Shown here piece after piece: positions 16,971-25,726 of a stretch of DNA of 64,000 nucleotides. How positions within the stretch are numbered: the first letter of the stretch is position 1; the number at the start of each line of letters is the position of its first letter. The stretch is from contig PNKY01000009.1 of assembly GCA_013822765.1 (NCBI GenBank), positions 62,001 through 126,000 of the forward strand, read 5' to 3'. Source of the DNA: Rhodospirillum sp. (lineage in GTDB: Bacteria > Pseudomonadota > Alphaproteobacteria > Dongiales > Dongiaceae). The position numbers were made by a program, and so were the translations under genes. A model generated the notes under the pieces. The model did no database searches. It saw nothing but the letters and a program-made list of their open reading frames with translations, and was not told the DNA's origin.

Positions 16971-17537
16971 ATGGCGACTGAACATTTCGCGCTCGAGACG
17001 CAGCCCGATATTCAAGACCCCGGCCTGCGGCAGCTCCATGATTATTGGCTCGACCTGGCGACAACGGGGGATGGCCTGCCGTCGGTGCAGGGCTTCGACC
17101 CACTGCACCTGCCCAAGCTGCTGCCCAACGTCTGGATCGTGGAGGTCGAGCCGGCGACGCGCCGCTTCCGCATGCGCCTGACCGGCGAGAACATCAACGC
17201 GATCTATGGCCGCAGCATCGCCGGACTCTTTTTCCAGAACGTGTTCCAGCCGGGCGACGTCGAGATCATCGTGGCGCGCTACGCCAGGGCGCTGAGCGAG
17301 CCCGCGATCTTTCACGCCAGCGGCTCGGTTTATGCGGCGGGCGGCAACCTGACCGTGGGCGAGCGGCTCGGGCTGCCGATGCTGGGACGCGAGGGCCGCA
17401 CCAATACGCTGCTCGGCGCCACCGTCTATCGCAGGTCCCTGGACAAGATCGCGGCGGTGCGCCTCTCCAAGGCCGAGCCGCACTTCCACCGCATCCGGGC
17501 CGACAACCACCAGGCGCCGGAGATCGCCGGCGGCTAG
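16971..17537 (+). CDS. PAS_5 domain protein (copy 1 of 3)
   Basis: A 188-residue cytosolic protein made almost wholly of the alphaproteobacterial PAS_5 domain. Conserved blocks are GLPSVQGFDPLHLPKLLPNVWIVE, RFRMRLTGENINAIYGR, the ARALSEPAIFHASGSVY stretch and ERLGLPMLGREG. There is no output domain, so it probably signals through protein contacts or is a ligand sensor. It is followed by two paralogues of exactly the same length in the same direction. Confidence 0.9.
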   Translation: MATEHFALETQPDIQDPGLRQLHDYWLDLATTGDGLPSVQGFDPLHLPKLLPNVWIVEVEPATRRFRMRLTGENINAIYGRSIAGLFFQNVFQPGDVEIIVARYARALSEPAIFHASGSVYAAGGNLTVGERLGLPMLGREGRTNTLLGATVYRRSLDKIAAVRLSKAEPHFHRIRADNHQAPEIAGG

Positions 17538-17622
17538 AGTGACTCCCTGAAACTCGTGCGCTCCTCCATTTTGGGGAATGGAGAGACTCATAGCGCCTCG
17601 TAATGGCTGCGATGCCGTGTGC

Positions 17623-17652
17623 GTGACTTGCAACCGTGGATGACGCTATGCT
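17623..17652 (+). promoter_or_regulatory. putative promoter of PAS_5 copy 2
   Basis: GTGACT (17623-17628) and TATGCT (17647-17652) are 18 bases apart, 31 bases before the ATG. The same two boxes with the same spacing precede copy 3 at 18293, in otherwise diverged DNA. Confidence 0.5.
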
Positions 17653-17683
17653 TGCGGCATTTGCGCGGCCGGGGTGGCGCGGC

Positions 17684-18250
17684 ATGGAATATTCGGGCTT
17701 TCACATCGAGACACCGCCGGTGTTGGCGGACCGACGATTGCGATCGCTCTATGAGTATTGGCACGCGCTCGGCGTGGCGGCCGGCGGGCTGCCGTCGATC
17801 CAGGCGTTCGATCCGCTGCGTCTGTCGCGACTGCTGTCCAACCTGTGGATCCTGGAGGTGGCGGCGGACACGCAGCGCTTCCGCATGCGGCTGGCCGGCG
17901 AGGCCATCAATTCGGTCTATCGGCGCAACATCGGCGGGCAGTATTTCAGCGACGTGTTCCAGCCCTCGGAGGTCGCGCTGATGGTGGCGCGCTACACCCG
18001 CACCCTGACCGAGCCCGCGATCGTGCGCGCGATCGGCGCAGTCTACGTCGCGGCCGGCCGCCTCACGCAGGGCGAGCGCCTGGCGCTGCCGATGCTGGGG
18101 CGCAGCGGCCTCACCGACACCATGCTGGGCGCGACCTTCTATGACGAGCGCACGGTCGAGCCGGGCGCGGTGCACGTGCTGCACAACGAGCCGACCTTCT
18201 ATCCGGTGCGCGCCGCCAACCACGCGCCGCCGCATATCTCCGGCGGGTAG
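17684..18250 (+). CDS. PAS_5 domain protein (copy 2 of 3)
   Basis: A 188-residue paralogue of the flanking genes. The start MEYSGFHIETPP at 17684 is chosen because it gives the same length as the other copies and homology to copy 3 stays in frame only from here; an upstream in-frame ATG at 17636 would include the putative promoter. Blocks GLPSIQAFDPLRLSRLL, FRMRLAGEAINSVYRRNIGG and ALPMLGRSGLTDTMLGATF follow the family. No output domain is present. Confidence 0.88.
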   Translation: MEYSGFHIETPPVLADRRLRSLYEYWHALGVAAGGLPSIQAFDPLRLSRLLSNLWILEVAADTQRFRMRLAGEAINSVYRRNIGGQYFSDVFQPSEVALMVARYTRTLTEPAIVRAIGAVYVAAGRLTQGERLALPMLGRSGLTDTMLGATFYDERTVEPGAVHVLHNEPTFYPVRAANHAPPHISGG

Positions 18251-18292
18251 ATCATTGGAAGTGGTCCAGACCACACCCCCAGCGCGTCCTGC

Positions 18293-18322
18293 GTGACTCG
18301 TGCGCGCTTGCGACGGTATGCT
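18293..18322 (+). promoter_or_regulatory. putative promoter of PAS_5 copy 3
   Basis: GTGACT (18293-18298), 18-base spacer, TATGCT (18317-18322), 33 bases before the ATG. It matches the copy 2 promoter in boxes and spacing, and the following untranslated leader (CGGGRTGGCGCGGC) is also similar. Confidence 0.5.
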
Positions 18323-18355
18323 GGCGCCGTTGCACGCGGTCCGGGATGGCGCGGC

Positions 18356-18922
18356 ATGGGATATTCAGGCTTCGAGGTCGAAACGCCGCCGCCGATCGCC
18401 GATGCGCATCTGCGATCGCTGTACCAGTATTGGCGCGAGCTCGCGGACGCGGCGGGCGGGCTGCCGCCGATCCAGGCCTTTGATCCTTTGCACCTACCGA
18501 AGGTGCTGCGGCACATCTGGATCGTGGAGGTCGAGGGCGCCACGCAACGGTTCCGGGTGCGCTTGGCCGGCGAGAACATCAACGCGATCTATGGCCGGAA
18601 CATCGGCGGGCAGTATTTCCGCGATGTGTATGACCCATCCGATCTCGACACCATCGTCGCGCGCTATGGCCGCTGTCTGACGGAACCGGCAATCTTCCGC
18701 GCCACCGGCTCGGTTTATGCCGCCGCCGGAAGGCTGACCGCGGGCGAGCGTTTCGCCCTGCCGATGCTGGGCCGCAGCGGCGTCACGGACACCCTGTTGG
18801 GCGCGACGATCTACGGCGGAAAGGTCGAGCGTCATCCCGAGGTGCTGATCACAGGCGACGTGCCGGAGTTCTTCCCGGTTCATGCCGCCAATCACAAGCC
18901 GCCGGTTGTCGCAGGTCCGTGA
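18356..18922 (+). CDS. PAS_5 domain protein (copy 3 of 3)
   Basis: The third 188-residue paralogue. It starts MGYSGFEVETPPPIADAHL at 18356. It shares GLPPIQAFDPLHLPKVLRHIW with copy 1 and GRNIGGQYF with copy 2. Its last 31 bases overlap the convergent DUF1194 gene (18892-18922), with both genes coding there on opposite strands. Like its neighbours it is a stand-alone sensor-type domain. Confidence 0.88.
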   Translation: MGYSGFEVETPPPIADAHLRSLYQYWRELADAAGGLPPIQAFDPLHLPKVLRHIWIVEVEGATQRFRVRLAGENINAIYGRNIGGQYFRDVYDPSDLDTIVARYGRCLTEPAIFRATGSVYAAAGRLTAGERFALPMLGRSGVTDTLLGATIYGGKVERHPEVLITGDVPEFFPVHAANHKPPVVAGP

Positions 18923-19650
18923 AGCGATCCGGTTGCCGAGTCGGCTACGATGTCGCCGAGGAACTTTCGGACAAACGCATCTGCCATCGCGGAATTCCGG
19001 TCAATCGACATGACGAACGAGGCGCGTCCGCCGATCACCTGATCGCGATAGTATGCGATCATCGCGGCGTCCTGGCCGAGGACGAGGCCGTTGATGGTGC
19101 CGCCACGGGCAACGAAACGGTCGCGCGCGGCCGCGGAATCCTCGCCGACATTGTCCTCGCCGTTGCCGACGATATTGACGACCGCGCGGTTGCCGGCATA
19201 GGACGCCGTGAGCAGCATGGCGTCCGCATATTCGATCGCCTGCGAAATGTCGGTCAGCCGGCCGATGTACCATTCCACCTGGGCGCGGCCTTCGAGTTCG
19301 AGATCCACCAACTGGCGCGCTTCGATCGCCCGCGCGGCGATCTCGGCGTCTTGTGGCGAGGCGATGATCATCCAGGGCACCACCACCGGGAACTGGCCGT
19401 GATGCCACGCGAACACCGCAAAGCCAATGCGCCCGCGCTTGCCTGCCTTGATGGCGGTCATCACCCGCGGATCGCGGATTGCCTGCGCCAGACCGACCAG
19501 CTCGTGCCGCATCTCGTCGGGGTCGATCGAATTGGAGATATCGATGCCGGTCACGATGTTCGCATCGGTCAGATCGGCCGAAAGGGCCGGCTGGCTCACG
19601 ACCAAGGCGACGCCAAACGCGAGTAACCACCCTCCAGTACATCGTTTCAT
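18892..19650 (-). CDS. DUF1194 exported protein (VWA-like)
   Basis: A 252-residue protein with a signal peptide (WLLAFGVALVVSQPALSA) and a von Willebrand A-like domain of the DUF1194 type. TGIDISNSIDPDEMRHEL is a degenerate metal-site motif, and NIVGNGEDNVGEDSAAARD and GLVLGQDAAMIAYYRDQVIGG follow. GGAG lies 6 bases before ATG 19650. It should be periplasmic. Function is unknown. Its 3' end overlaps PAS_5 copy 3, and its 5' end diverges from the SARP-type regulator at 19832. Confidence 0.85.
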   Translation of the reverse strand: MKRCTGGWLLAFGVALVVSQPALSADLTDANIVTGIDISNSIDPDEMRHELVGLAQAIRDPRVMTAIKAGKRGRIGFAVFAWHHGQFPVVVPWMIIASPQDAEIAARAIEARQLVDLELEGRAQVEWYIGRLTDISQAIEYADAMLLTASYAGNRAVVNIVGNGEDNVGEDSAAARDRFVARGGTINGLVLGQDAAMIAYYRDQVIGGRASFVMSIDRNSAMADAFVRKFLGDIVADSATGSLHGPATTGGL

Positions 19651-19831
19651 GACCGGCTCCATGAAGTTGTTAATGTCCGCTCGGTTGAGACGCGCAGGAT
19701 TCCTGTCCGTCGCGGTATGGGTCCAGCAAAGCAGACCGGCGCGAAAAGACCGTGAGCCAGCCGTCAGGCTGAATTGCCGCGAACGTGAAGAACGCGTAAC
19801 ATTCGAGCCACACGCTGCGCGTCGCCCGAAA

Positions 19832-22267
19832 ATGGATACGCTGTCGCCATCACCCGTGTGCGTACGCGTGCTGGGGGGCTTCGAGCTCATCGGCGCGGGC
19901 GGCGACAGCCTGACTCTTCCCGGACGGAAATTGCGCGCCCTGGTCGCGCTACTCGCCCTGCCGCCGGCCGTCGGCTGGTCGCGCGAGCGGCTGACCGCAG
20001 TGCTGTGGGGCGACCGCGAGGAAGAGCTGGCGCGTGGCAGCCTGCGCCAGGCACTGGCCGAGTTGCGGCGCCTGCTCGGCGACGGCGTGCTGGTGACTGA
20101 CCGCGACACCGTCGCCTTCGATCCGGCGGCGGTCAACGTCGATGCCGCGGAATTCTGCGCGCTGTGCGCGGCGAGCCAGTGGGATCGGGCGGCGCTGCTC
20201 TACCATGGCGATCTGATGACGGGCGTGAGCCTGCCCAACGGCGCCTTCGCGGACTGGCTGCTGGTGGAGCAGACACGGCTGCACGACCTGGCGGTCCGCA
20301 CGCTGGGCCAGTTACTGGACCGACAATCCGGCGAACAGGCCATTGCGACTGCCCAGCGCCTGCTGGCGCTCGACCCCGACCGCGAGGACGTCCATCGCGC
20401 CTTGATGCGATTGTACGCGGCGGCGGGCGACCGGTCGCAGGCATTGCGGCAGTACCAGCTGTGCCGCGACCATCTGCAGCGCGACCTCGGCGTCAAGCCG
20501 GAAGCCGAGACCGAGCGGCTGTTCCAGGAACTCCGCCTGTCCGCCGGCCGTGCGGCCGTGCCGGCACCAAGTTCGCCGGACCGAGCGGTGGTTGCCGACG
20601 CGCCGACCAACGATCGCAAGTCCAGCCGCCGAGCGTGGCTGGCTGCTGCCGCCGGCATCGGCGCCGTGGCGGCTGCGCTGGCGGTATGGCTGCTGGCAGG
20701 TCCGAGCGGACAGGACGCGCTCGACAGCGCGCCGCCCTCGATCCTGGTCCTGCCATTCGAGAACATGAGCGACGATCCGCAGCAGCTCTATTTCGCCGAC
20801 GGCATCGCCGAAGACCTGATGACCGATCTGTCCCGGGTCAAGGGGCTGACCGTGATGGCACGCAACTCGGCGTTCGGCTACCGCGACAACGCGGTCGACA
20901 TTCCGGAAGCCGCGCGCGCGCTCGGCGTGCGCTACGTCGTCGAGGGCAGCGTGCGGCGCGCCGGCGACCAGGTCCGCATCAATGTGCAGTTGATCGACGC
21001 CGCCAGCGGGAACCAGCAATGGGCGGATCGCTACGACGGTTCGCTCGCCGACATCTTTGCGCTGCAGGACCGGGTGACCGGCGCGGTGGTCGATGCCATG
21101 GCGCTGCGCCTCAGCGCCGGCGAGCAGCGCGCGCTGGCCCAGCATGAGACCGCCTCGCTCGAGGCCTATGATGCGTTCCTGCGCGGCTGGGACCGCTACA
21201 AGCGGTCGACGCCGGCGGACCTGGTGAAGGCACTGCCATTCTTCGAACAGGCGATCGAGCTGGACGCCCGCTACGGCCGCGCCCACGCCGCGTTGGCGAT
21301 GATCTATTTCCAGGCCTTCGATCAGGCCTGGACCGGCAGCCTCGGCCTCTCCGCCGACGATGTCTACCGCAAGGCACGGGACCATCTCACGATCGCGCAG
21401 AAGTACCCGACCTCGACTGCATACCAAGTCGCCGGCAGCATCTATCGGGCGCGCGGCTGGTACGAGCGGGCGCTCAAGGAATTCGACGCCGCGATCGCGC
21501 TCGATCCGAACGATTCCTGGAGCTACGTTTATGCCGCTCACATGTGGCTCGCAGCCGGCGACGTCGCGAAAGCGGAGGCGCAGATCCAGATTGCAATGCG
21601 GCGTGATCCGCATCCGCCGCCGGCATTCTTCTTCTATCAAGGGCTGGTGGAGTTCGCACAAGGCCGACTGGCGCAGGCGGCGCAGACATTCGAGCAGGCT
21701 GCGCGGCTGAGCCCGCAGGATCCACTGCCGCGGCTGCTCCTGGTGGCGAGCTACGGCGCGACGGGCGATCGGCCGAAAGCGCAGGAGGCCCTGGCCTCAT
21801 TCAATGTGCTGCGCGCCCGCCAGGGCGGCATCCCGCTGGTCCTGGACTGTTACTACATTAGCAACCTCGGCTCGTTCAGCGTCGGGCAACGCGGGCTGTG
21901 GACCGCGTTGCGCGCGGCCGGCGTCCCCAACTGGTTCGACGAGGCGGCGTTCGAGCCGATTCGCTTGCAGGCGGCGGAGATCGATGCGCTGTTCGTGGGA
22001 CACCGGATGCACGGCCGCACCCTGGAAACCGGACTGGAGCACGGCATGTCGGTGGCGGCGGACGGCAGCGCGATCATCTTCGGGGATTGGGGTGTCGGCA
22101 ACGGCCGCCTGCGACTCGACGGCGACGGCCTCTGCTTCGAGACGCCGATCGGCTACATCAACTGTGCCAAGATCTACCGCAATCCGGACGGCGCGCGCGC
22201 CACCGAGAACGAGTATTTCTGGGTCAACCGGATAGGCGGCGCGTATCCGTTCTCAGCCGCGCGGTAG
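19832..22267 (+). CDS. SARP-type regulator fused to TolB-like and TPR domains
   Basis: An 811-residue fusion. Residues 1-95 are an OmpR-type winged helix (RVLGGFELIG, SRERLTAVLWGDREEELARG) and 95-245 a bacterial transcriptional activation domain (ALDPDREDVHRALMRLYAAA). One membrane segment lies near 268-290. A TolB N-like module follows from about 303 (SILVLPFENMSDDPQQLYFA, VVEGSVRRAGDQVRI), then TPRs, and a C-terminal domain of about 110 residues after residue 700 that I do not recognise. ATG 19832 is chosen because domain homology starts there. It probably relays a periplasmic signal to DNA. Targets unknown. Confidence 0.88.
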   Translation: MDTLSPSPVCVRVLGGFELIGAGGDSLTLPGRKLRALVALLALPPAVGWSRERLTAVLWGDREEELARGSLRQALAELRRLLGDGVLVTDRDTVAFDPAAVNVDAAEFCALCAASQWDRAALLYHGDLMTGVSLPNGAFADWLLVEQTRLHDLAVRTLGQLLDRQSGEQAIATAQRLLALDPDREDVHRALMRLYAAAGDRSQALRQYQLCRDHLQRDLGVKPEAETERLFQELRLSAGRAAVPAPSSPDRAVVADAPTNDRKSSRRAWLAAAAGIGAVAAALAVWLLAGPSGQDALDSAPPSILVLPFENMSDDPQQLYFADGIAEDLMTDLSRVKGLTVMARNSAFGYRDNAVDIPEAARALGVRYVVEGSVRRAGDQVRINVQLIDAASGNQQWADRYDGSLADIFALQDRVTGAVVDAMALRLSAGEQRALAQHETASLEAYDAFLRGWDRYKRSTPADLVKALPFFEQAIELDARYGRAHAALAMIYFQAFDQAWTGSLGLSADDVYRKARDHLTIAQKYPTSTAYQVAGSIYRARGWYERALKEFDAAIALDPNDSWSYVYAAHMWLAAGDVAKAEAQIQIAMRRDPHPPPAFFFYQGLVEFAQGRLAQAAQTFEQAARLSPQDPLPRLLLVASYGATGDRPKAQEALASFNVLRARQGGIPLVLDCYYISNLGSFSVGQRGLWTALRAAGVPNWFDEAAFEPIRLQAAEIDALFVGHRMHGRTLETGLEHGMSVAADGSAIIFGDWGVGNGRLRLDGDGLCFETPIGYINCAKIYRNPDGARATENEYFWVNRIGGAYPFSAAR

Positions 22268-22269
22268 GA

Positions 22270-22551
22270 TTAGCGCGACGTGTCCGACTTCGGGGCCTGG
22301 TAGACCAGCAGGCCGGCAATACCGGCCGCCACCATCAGGAACACGCCGAACGGGATCGACATCGGTCCGAACGCGGCGCTGCCGATGAGGCCGTTGGCGG
22401 TGACACTGGCGCCGAGCACGACGCCGAGCGCCGACACCCGCAACGCGGTGGCGCGCCGCACGCGTCCGGTCAAATACGCGAACAGGAACAGCGAGAAGCA
22501 CAAACAGACGGCCACCAGGGCGGCGGCACCGATCAGGATCGAAATCAGCAT
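22270..22551 (-). CDS. small membrane protein, unknown
   Basis: A 93-residue protein with about three hydrophobic segments: ISILIGAAALVAVCLCFSLF, then RVSALGVVLGASVTANGLIG, and FGVFLMVAAGIAGLLVY. The C-terminus is polar (QAPKSDTSR). Convergent with the SARP-type gene, two bases apart. No family is recognised. The ribosome-binding site is weak, so confidence is moderate. Confidence 0.6.
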   Translation of the reverse strand: MLISILIGAAALVAVCLCFSLFLFAYLTGRVRRATALRVSALGVVLGASVTANGLIGSAAFGPMSIPFGVFLMVAAGIAGLLVYQAPKSDTSR

Positions 22552-22659
22552 GAGTCCAACAACCGCACTCTATCGCTGCTGATGTAGCCTACGATGGTTG
22601 CGGATTGGTGAACGATGATCCGGATCACAAGAACGTTCGGGTCATCCAGAGGATATAGG

Positions 22660-23289
22660 TCAGCCACCGCCAACCATCGCCGGCAACTCGGCCAGCGAAC
22701 GGATGCGGCGCAGCCCCTCCGCCTCCGGCCAGCGCGCCTGCACCACGCCCCAAGGGCCGCGCACGATGTGGATGGCCCGGAGCCCGGCGGCGAGCGCGGG
22801 CAGCACGTCGTTGTCGACCCGATCGCCGACATAGACGATCTCATCCGGCGGGCAGCCCGCCTCGGCGATCAGCCGCCGGAAGAAACCAGGATCGGGCTTG
22901 GCGACGCCCCAGCGCTGTGACGATCCCACCACGTCCGCCACGCCAAGGCTGCGCGCGAATTCCTCGGTGTGCGCGCTGGTGTTGCCGGAGATGCCGATGC
23001 GGTGGCCGGCCGCGCGCGCCCATTGCAGCGTGGGCAAGGCGTCGGGATAGAGATCGTCGGGGGTGAAGCGGTCGCTGATGCCGCGCGCGCTGCGCTGGTC
23101 GCGCTCGGCGGCGACATCGATGCCGGGGCGAAACAGCGCAAATAGCTCCTGGTGCGGGCGGCGGGCTTCGATCAGCGCGCCGAGCGCGGCGAAGAAGGCG
23201 GACTTCGGAACCCCGAACCAGTCGGCCCACGAGCCGAGCCAGCGCTCTTCGCTGGCCAGGGTTTCGCCGACGTCGAAGAACAGCATCAT
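22660..23289 (-). CDS. HAD-superfamily hydrolase
   Basis: A 209-residue HAD phosphatase-like protein. Motif I is FFDVGETL, in which the second Asp of DxD is Gly, an unusual change at the general acid position. Motif II is SGNTS, motif III is the Lys in AKPDPGFF and motif IV is VGDRVDND. The start overlaps the stop of the adenylate cyclase gene (TGATG), so translation is coupled. The lost acid Asp may mean a dehalogenase-like or weak phosphatase reaction; this is inference. Confidence 0.85.
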   Translation of the reverse strand: MMLFFDVGETLASEERWLGSWADWFGVPKSAFFAALGALIEARRPHQELFALFRPGIDVAAERDQRSARGISDRFTPDDLYPDALPTLQWARAAGHRIGISGNTSAHTEEFARSLGVADVVGSSQRWGVAKPDPGFFRRLIAEAGCPPDEIVYVGDRVDNDVLPALAAGLRAIHIVRGPWGVVQARWPEAEGLRRIRSLAELPAMVGGG

Positions 23290-25067
23290 CAGACTGGCAG
23301 CCCCGCCTTGCGCAGGCCGGCAAACAAACGTTCCATGCTTTCTGGTTCTTTCGCGGGAAATCGCTTCGACCAGTAGAGACGCCAACCTTCGACATCGTCA
23401 AGCGGCGGGCCTGCCTGCTCGGCCTGCAGGCGGGCGCGAAACTCCGCGAGGGCCGCACGCGCTTCGGCCGGCCGATCGAGATTGGCATAGCATGCGGCGA
23501 TCCAGGCGTACATCGGCGCCGGCGGGTGCAGCATTCTTCCGAACGTCGCGATGGCCTGCTCGAATCGTCCCAGCAGGTATTCGGCGATGACTTGGGTCGT
23601 CAGGCAATGTTCGGGCAGGTTAGGGGCGCGGCGGATTGCCTGGCTTGCGCACCAGATGCCCTGTTCGAACTTGCCCGCACAGGTCGAAAGCCAGCCTTTG
23701 AAGCAGTAATTGTCCAGAGCGTTCGGATTGAGGGCGATCGCCTCGTCGATCTGGGCTTCTGCCATTTCGTAGTTGCCATTGATCCACCACTGGGCCCAGG
23801 CAAGGCACAGATGAATCCGGCTATCCTGGACATCGAGCCGCGCGGCCGCCTGGCCCATCTCGAACACCTGCGCGGCCGCCGCCGCTGAATCCGCCGTCCA
23901 ACTGGATATCGCCTCATAGAAATATGTCTCGCCCAGGCAGATATAGGCTTCGGCATAATCCGGCTCGAGCTCCCGGCTGCGCTGGAACAAGGCGCGCGCC
24001 TCGATCACATCCTCCCGCGCCCCGTGCTCCAGGCGGTCCTTGCCCCTGAGCACAAGATCATAGGCCGTCAGGTTTCCGATGCTCTTGCGCAAGGCGCGGC
24101 GGCGGTCGGACTCTTCGATGCGACCCGCGATGCTGGCGACGATGGTCTCCGTGATCTCGTCTTGTACGGCGAAGACATCCTCCAGTTCCCGGTCGAACCG
24201 CTCCGCCCACACGTGATTGCCGGTCGCCGCTTCGATCAATTGCACCCCGATGCGCAGCCGGGTACCGGCCTTTCGGACGCTGCCCTCGACGACGAACCGG
24301 ACTCCCAGCTCGCGCGCCACCTGGCGCACATCCACGTTCTTGTTCCGGAATTGGAACGAGGAATTGTGGGCGATGACCAGCAGCTGCCGGAACCGCGAAA
24401 GGCCGGCAACGATGTCGACCGTCATGCCGTCGCTGAAATAGCGCTGATCCGCTTCGTCGCCCAGATTGACGAAGGGTAGCACGGCGATCGACGACCTGGA
24501 TTGGGTTTCCCCGCTGCCCGCGGCGGGGCCCGGTGCGGCACCATCGCGCACACCGATGCCCGCCACGCGATAGATCCGGACCGGCTGAGCGATGTTCTTC
24601 ACGCTCTGCACGCCGAGATCCTCGAATTGCAGCGCGCTCTTGTTGCGGACATGGTTGACGACGGTCTCGGACAGCCAGATGCCGCCGGGGCTCGCAGTCG
24701 CCTCCAGCCGCGCCGCGATGTTGACGCCCTCGCCATAGAGATCACCGCCCTCGACCATCACGTCGCCGATATTGATGCCGATCCGCAGCAGGATGCGGCG
24801 GTCCTCGGCCAGGCCCGCATTGGCTTCGTCCATCCGTTTCTGCAGATCGACCGCGCAATTCACCGCGTTGACGGCGCTGGCGAACTCCACGAGCACGCCG
24901 TCGCCCATGAGCTTGACGATGCGCCCGTGATGCCCTGCGAGTAGCGGTGTCAGGATGTTGCGCCGTCGCGACGTCAGCGCGTCCAGCGTGCCGGCTTCAT
25001 CAAGCTCCATGAGCCGGCTGTAGCCGACAACGTCGGCAGCGAGGATGGCGGCAAGGCGACGCTCCAT
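23289..25067 (-). CDS. adenylate cyclase (class III) fused to TolB-like and TPR domains
   Basis: A 592-residue protein. Residues 1-170 are a class III nucleotide cyclase domain: LAADVVGYSRLM carries metal Asp12, KLMGDGVLVEF the second metal Asp, and GINIGDVMVEGGDLYGEGVN the following strand. From about 195 a TolB N-like module (IAVLPFVNLGDEADQRYFSD, VVEGSVRKAGTRLRIGVQLI) is followed by TPRs to the end. No membrane span is obvious. It makes cAMP, probably controlled by ligand binding to the C-terminal part. The HAD gene downstream is coupled. Confidence 0.9.
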   Translation of the reverse strand: MERRLAAILAADVVGYSRLMELDEAGTLDALTSRRRNILTPLLAGHHGRIVKLMGDGVLVEFASAVNAVNCAVDLQKRMDEANAGLAEDRRILLRIGINIGDVMVEGGDLYGEGVNIAARLEATASPGGIWLSETVVNHVRNKSALQFEDLGVQSVKNIAQPVRIYRVAGIGVRDGAAPGPAAGSGETQSRSSIAVLPFVNLGDEADQRYFSDGMTVDIVAGLSRFRQLLVIAHNSSFQFRNKNVDVRQVARELGVRFVVEGSVRKAGTRLRIGVQLIEAATGNHVWAERFDRELEDVFAVQDEITETIVASIAGRIEESDRRRALRKSIGNLTAYDLVLRGKDRLEHGAREDVIEARALFQRSRELEPDYAEAYICLGETYFYEAISSWTADSAAAAAQVFEMGQAAARLDVQDSRIHLCLAWAQWWINGNYEMAEAQIDEAIALNPNALDNYCFKGWLSTCAGKFEQGIWCASQAIRRAPNLPEHCLTTQVIAEYLLGRFEQAIATFGRMLHPPAPMYAWIAACYANLDRPAEARAALAEFRARLQAEQAGPPLDDVEGWRLYWSKRFPAKEPESMERLFAGLRKAGLPV

Positions 25068-25114
25068 GCCAGATCTCCCTCTGCCGCCAGTTTAGCGTAT
25101 CGCTACGCTACCCG

Positions 25115-25585
25115 CTAGCCTGAGGACCCGTCCGGCAGCGGCAGGCTGCGCGGCGCGACCGGCGAGGATTGCACGATCGAGGTGGTGGTCTGGCCGTAGG
25201 CGAGGAACTTGTCGAGCAGCCCGTCCAGCTCTTCGAGCGCGCGCAGGTGCGCCTGCACTAGAAAGCAATCCTCGCCGGTGATGCGGTGGCACTCCGTCAC
25301 CTGCGGCAGCGACTGCGCCAGCTTGGCGATCTTCGGCAAATGCCCCGGCATCGGCCGCACGCGGATGAGGACGGCGATCGGGAAACCGAGCGCCTTGGGG
25401 TCGAGCTCCACGCGCCAGCCCTTGATCACGCCGGCTTCCTCCAGCCGCAGCAGACGCTCGCGCGTCGCCGGCGCCGACAGGCCGACGCGGCGCGCCAGCG
25501 CGGTGATCGAGGCGCGCGGATTCTTCAGGAGGGCGGCGAGGAGTTTTTGATTGCGCGAGTCGAGCAGAAGCTTTGAAACGGTCAT
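25115..25585 (-). CDS. Lrp/AsnC-family transcriptional regulator
   Basis: A 156-residue regulator. The N-terminal helix-turn-helix (ASITALARRVGLSAPATRERLLRL) is followed by a RAM effector domain (RVELDPKALGFPIAVLIRVR, VTECHRITGEDCFLVQAHLR). Such proteins sense amino acids. It is divergent from an RhtA-like amino acid exporter with a 141-base shared promoter region, the classic arrangement for control of an exporter by its substrate. Confidence 0.92.
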   Translation of the reverse strand: MTVSKLLLDSRNQKLLAALLKNPRASITALARRVGLSAPATRERLLRLEEAGVIKGWRVELDPKALGFPIAVLIRVRPMPGHLPKIAKLAQSLPQVTECHRITGEDCFLVQAHLRALEELDGLLDKFLAYGQTTTSIVQSSPVAPRSLPLPDGSSG

Positions 25586-25726
25586 CAGTGGCCACCCCGA
25601 CCTTCAATACGAAGGCATCTCTAGGTGAATTTCTTTCGCAGACTATAGCGCCTACCACCCACACTCGCCACACTGAACGCTTCGTCATGGTCGCGCTTGG
25701 TCCGGCCATGACGACGAGAGAGCGTC

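Noticed and set aside
18892..20136. Extended DUF1194 frame reaching 20136
   Set aside because: The extension is antisense to the SARP domain; a signal peptide and ribosome-binding site place the start at 19650.
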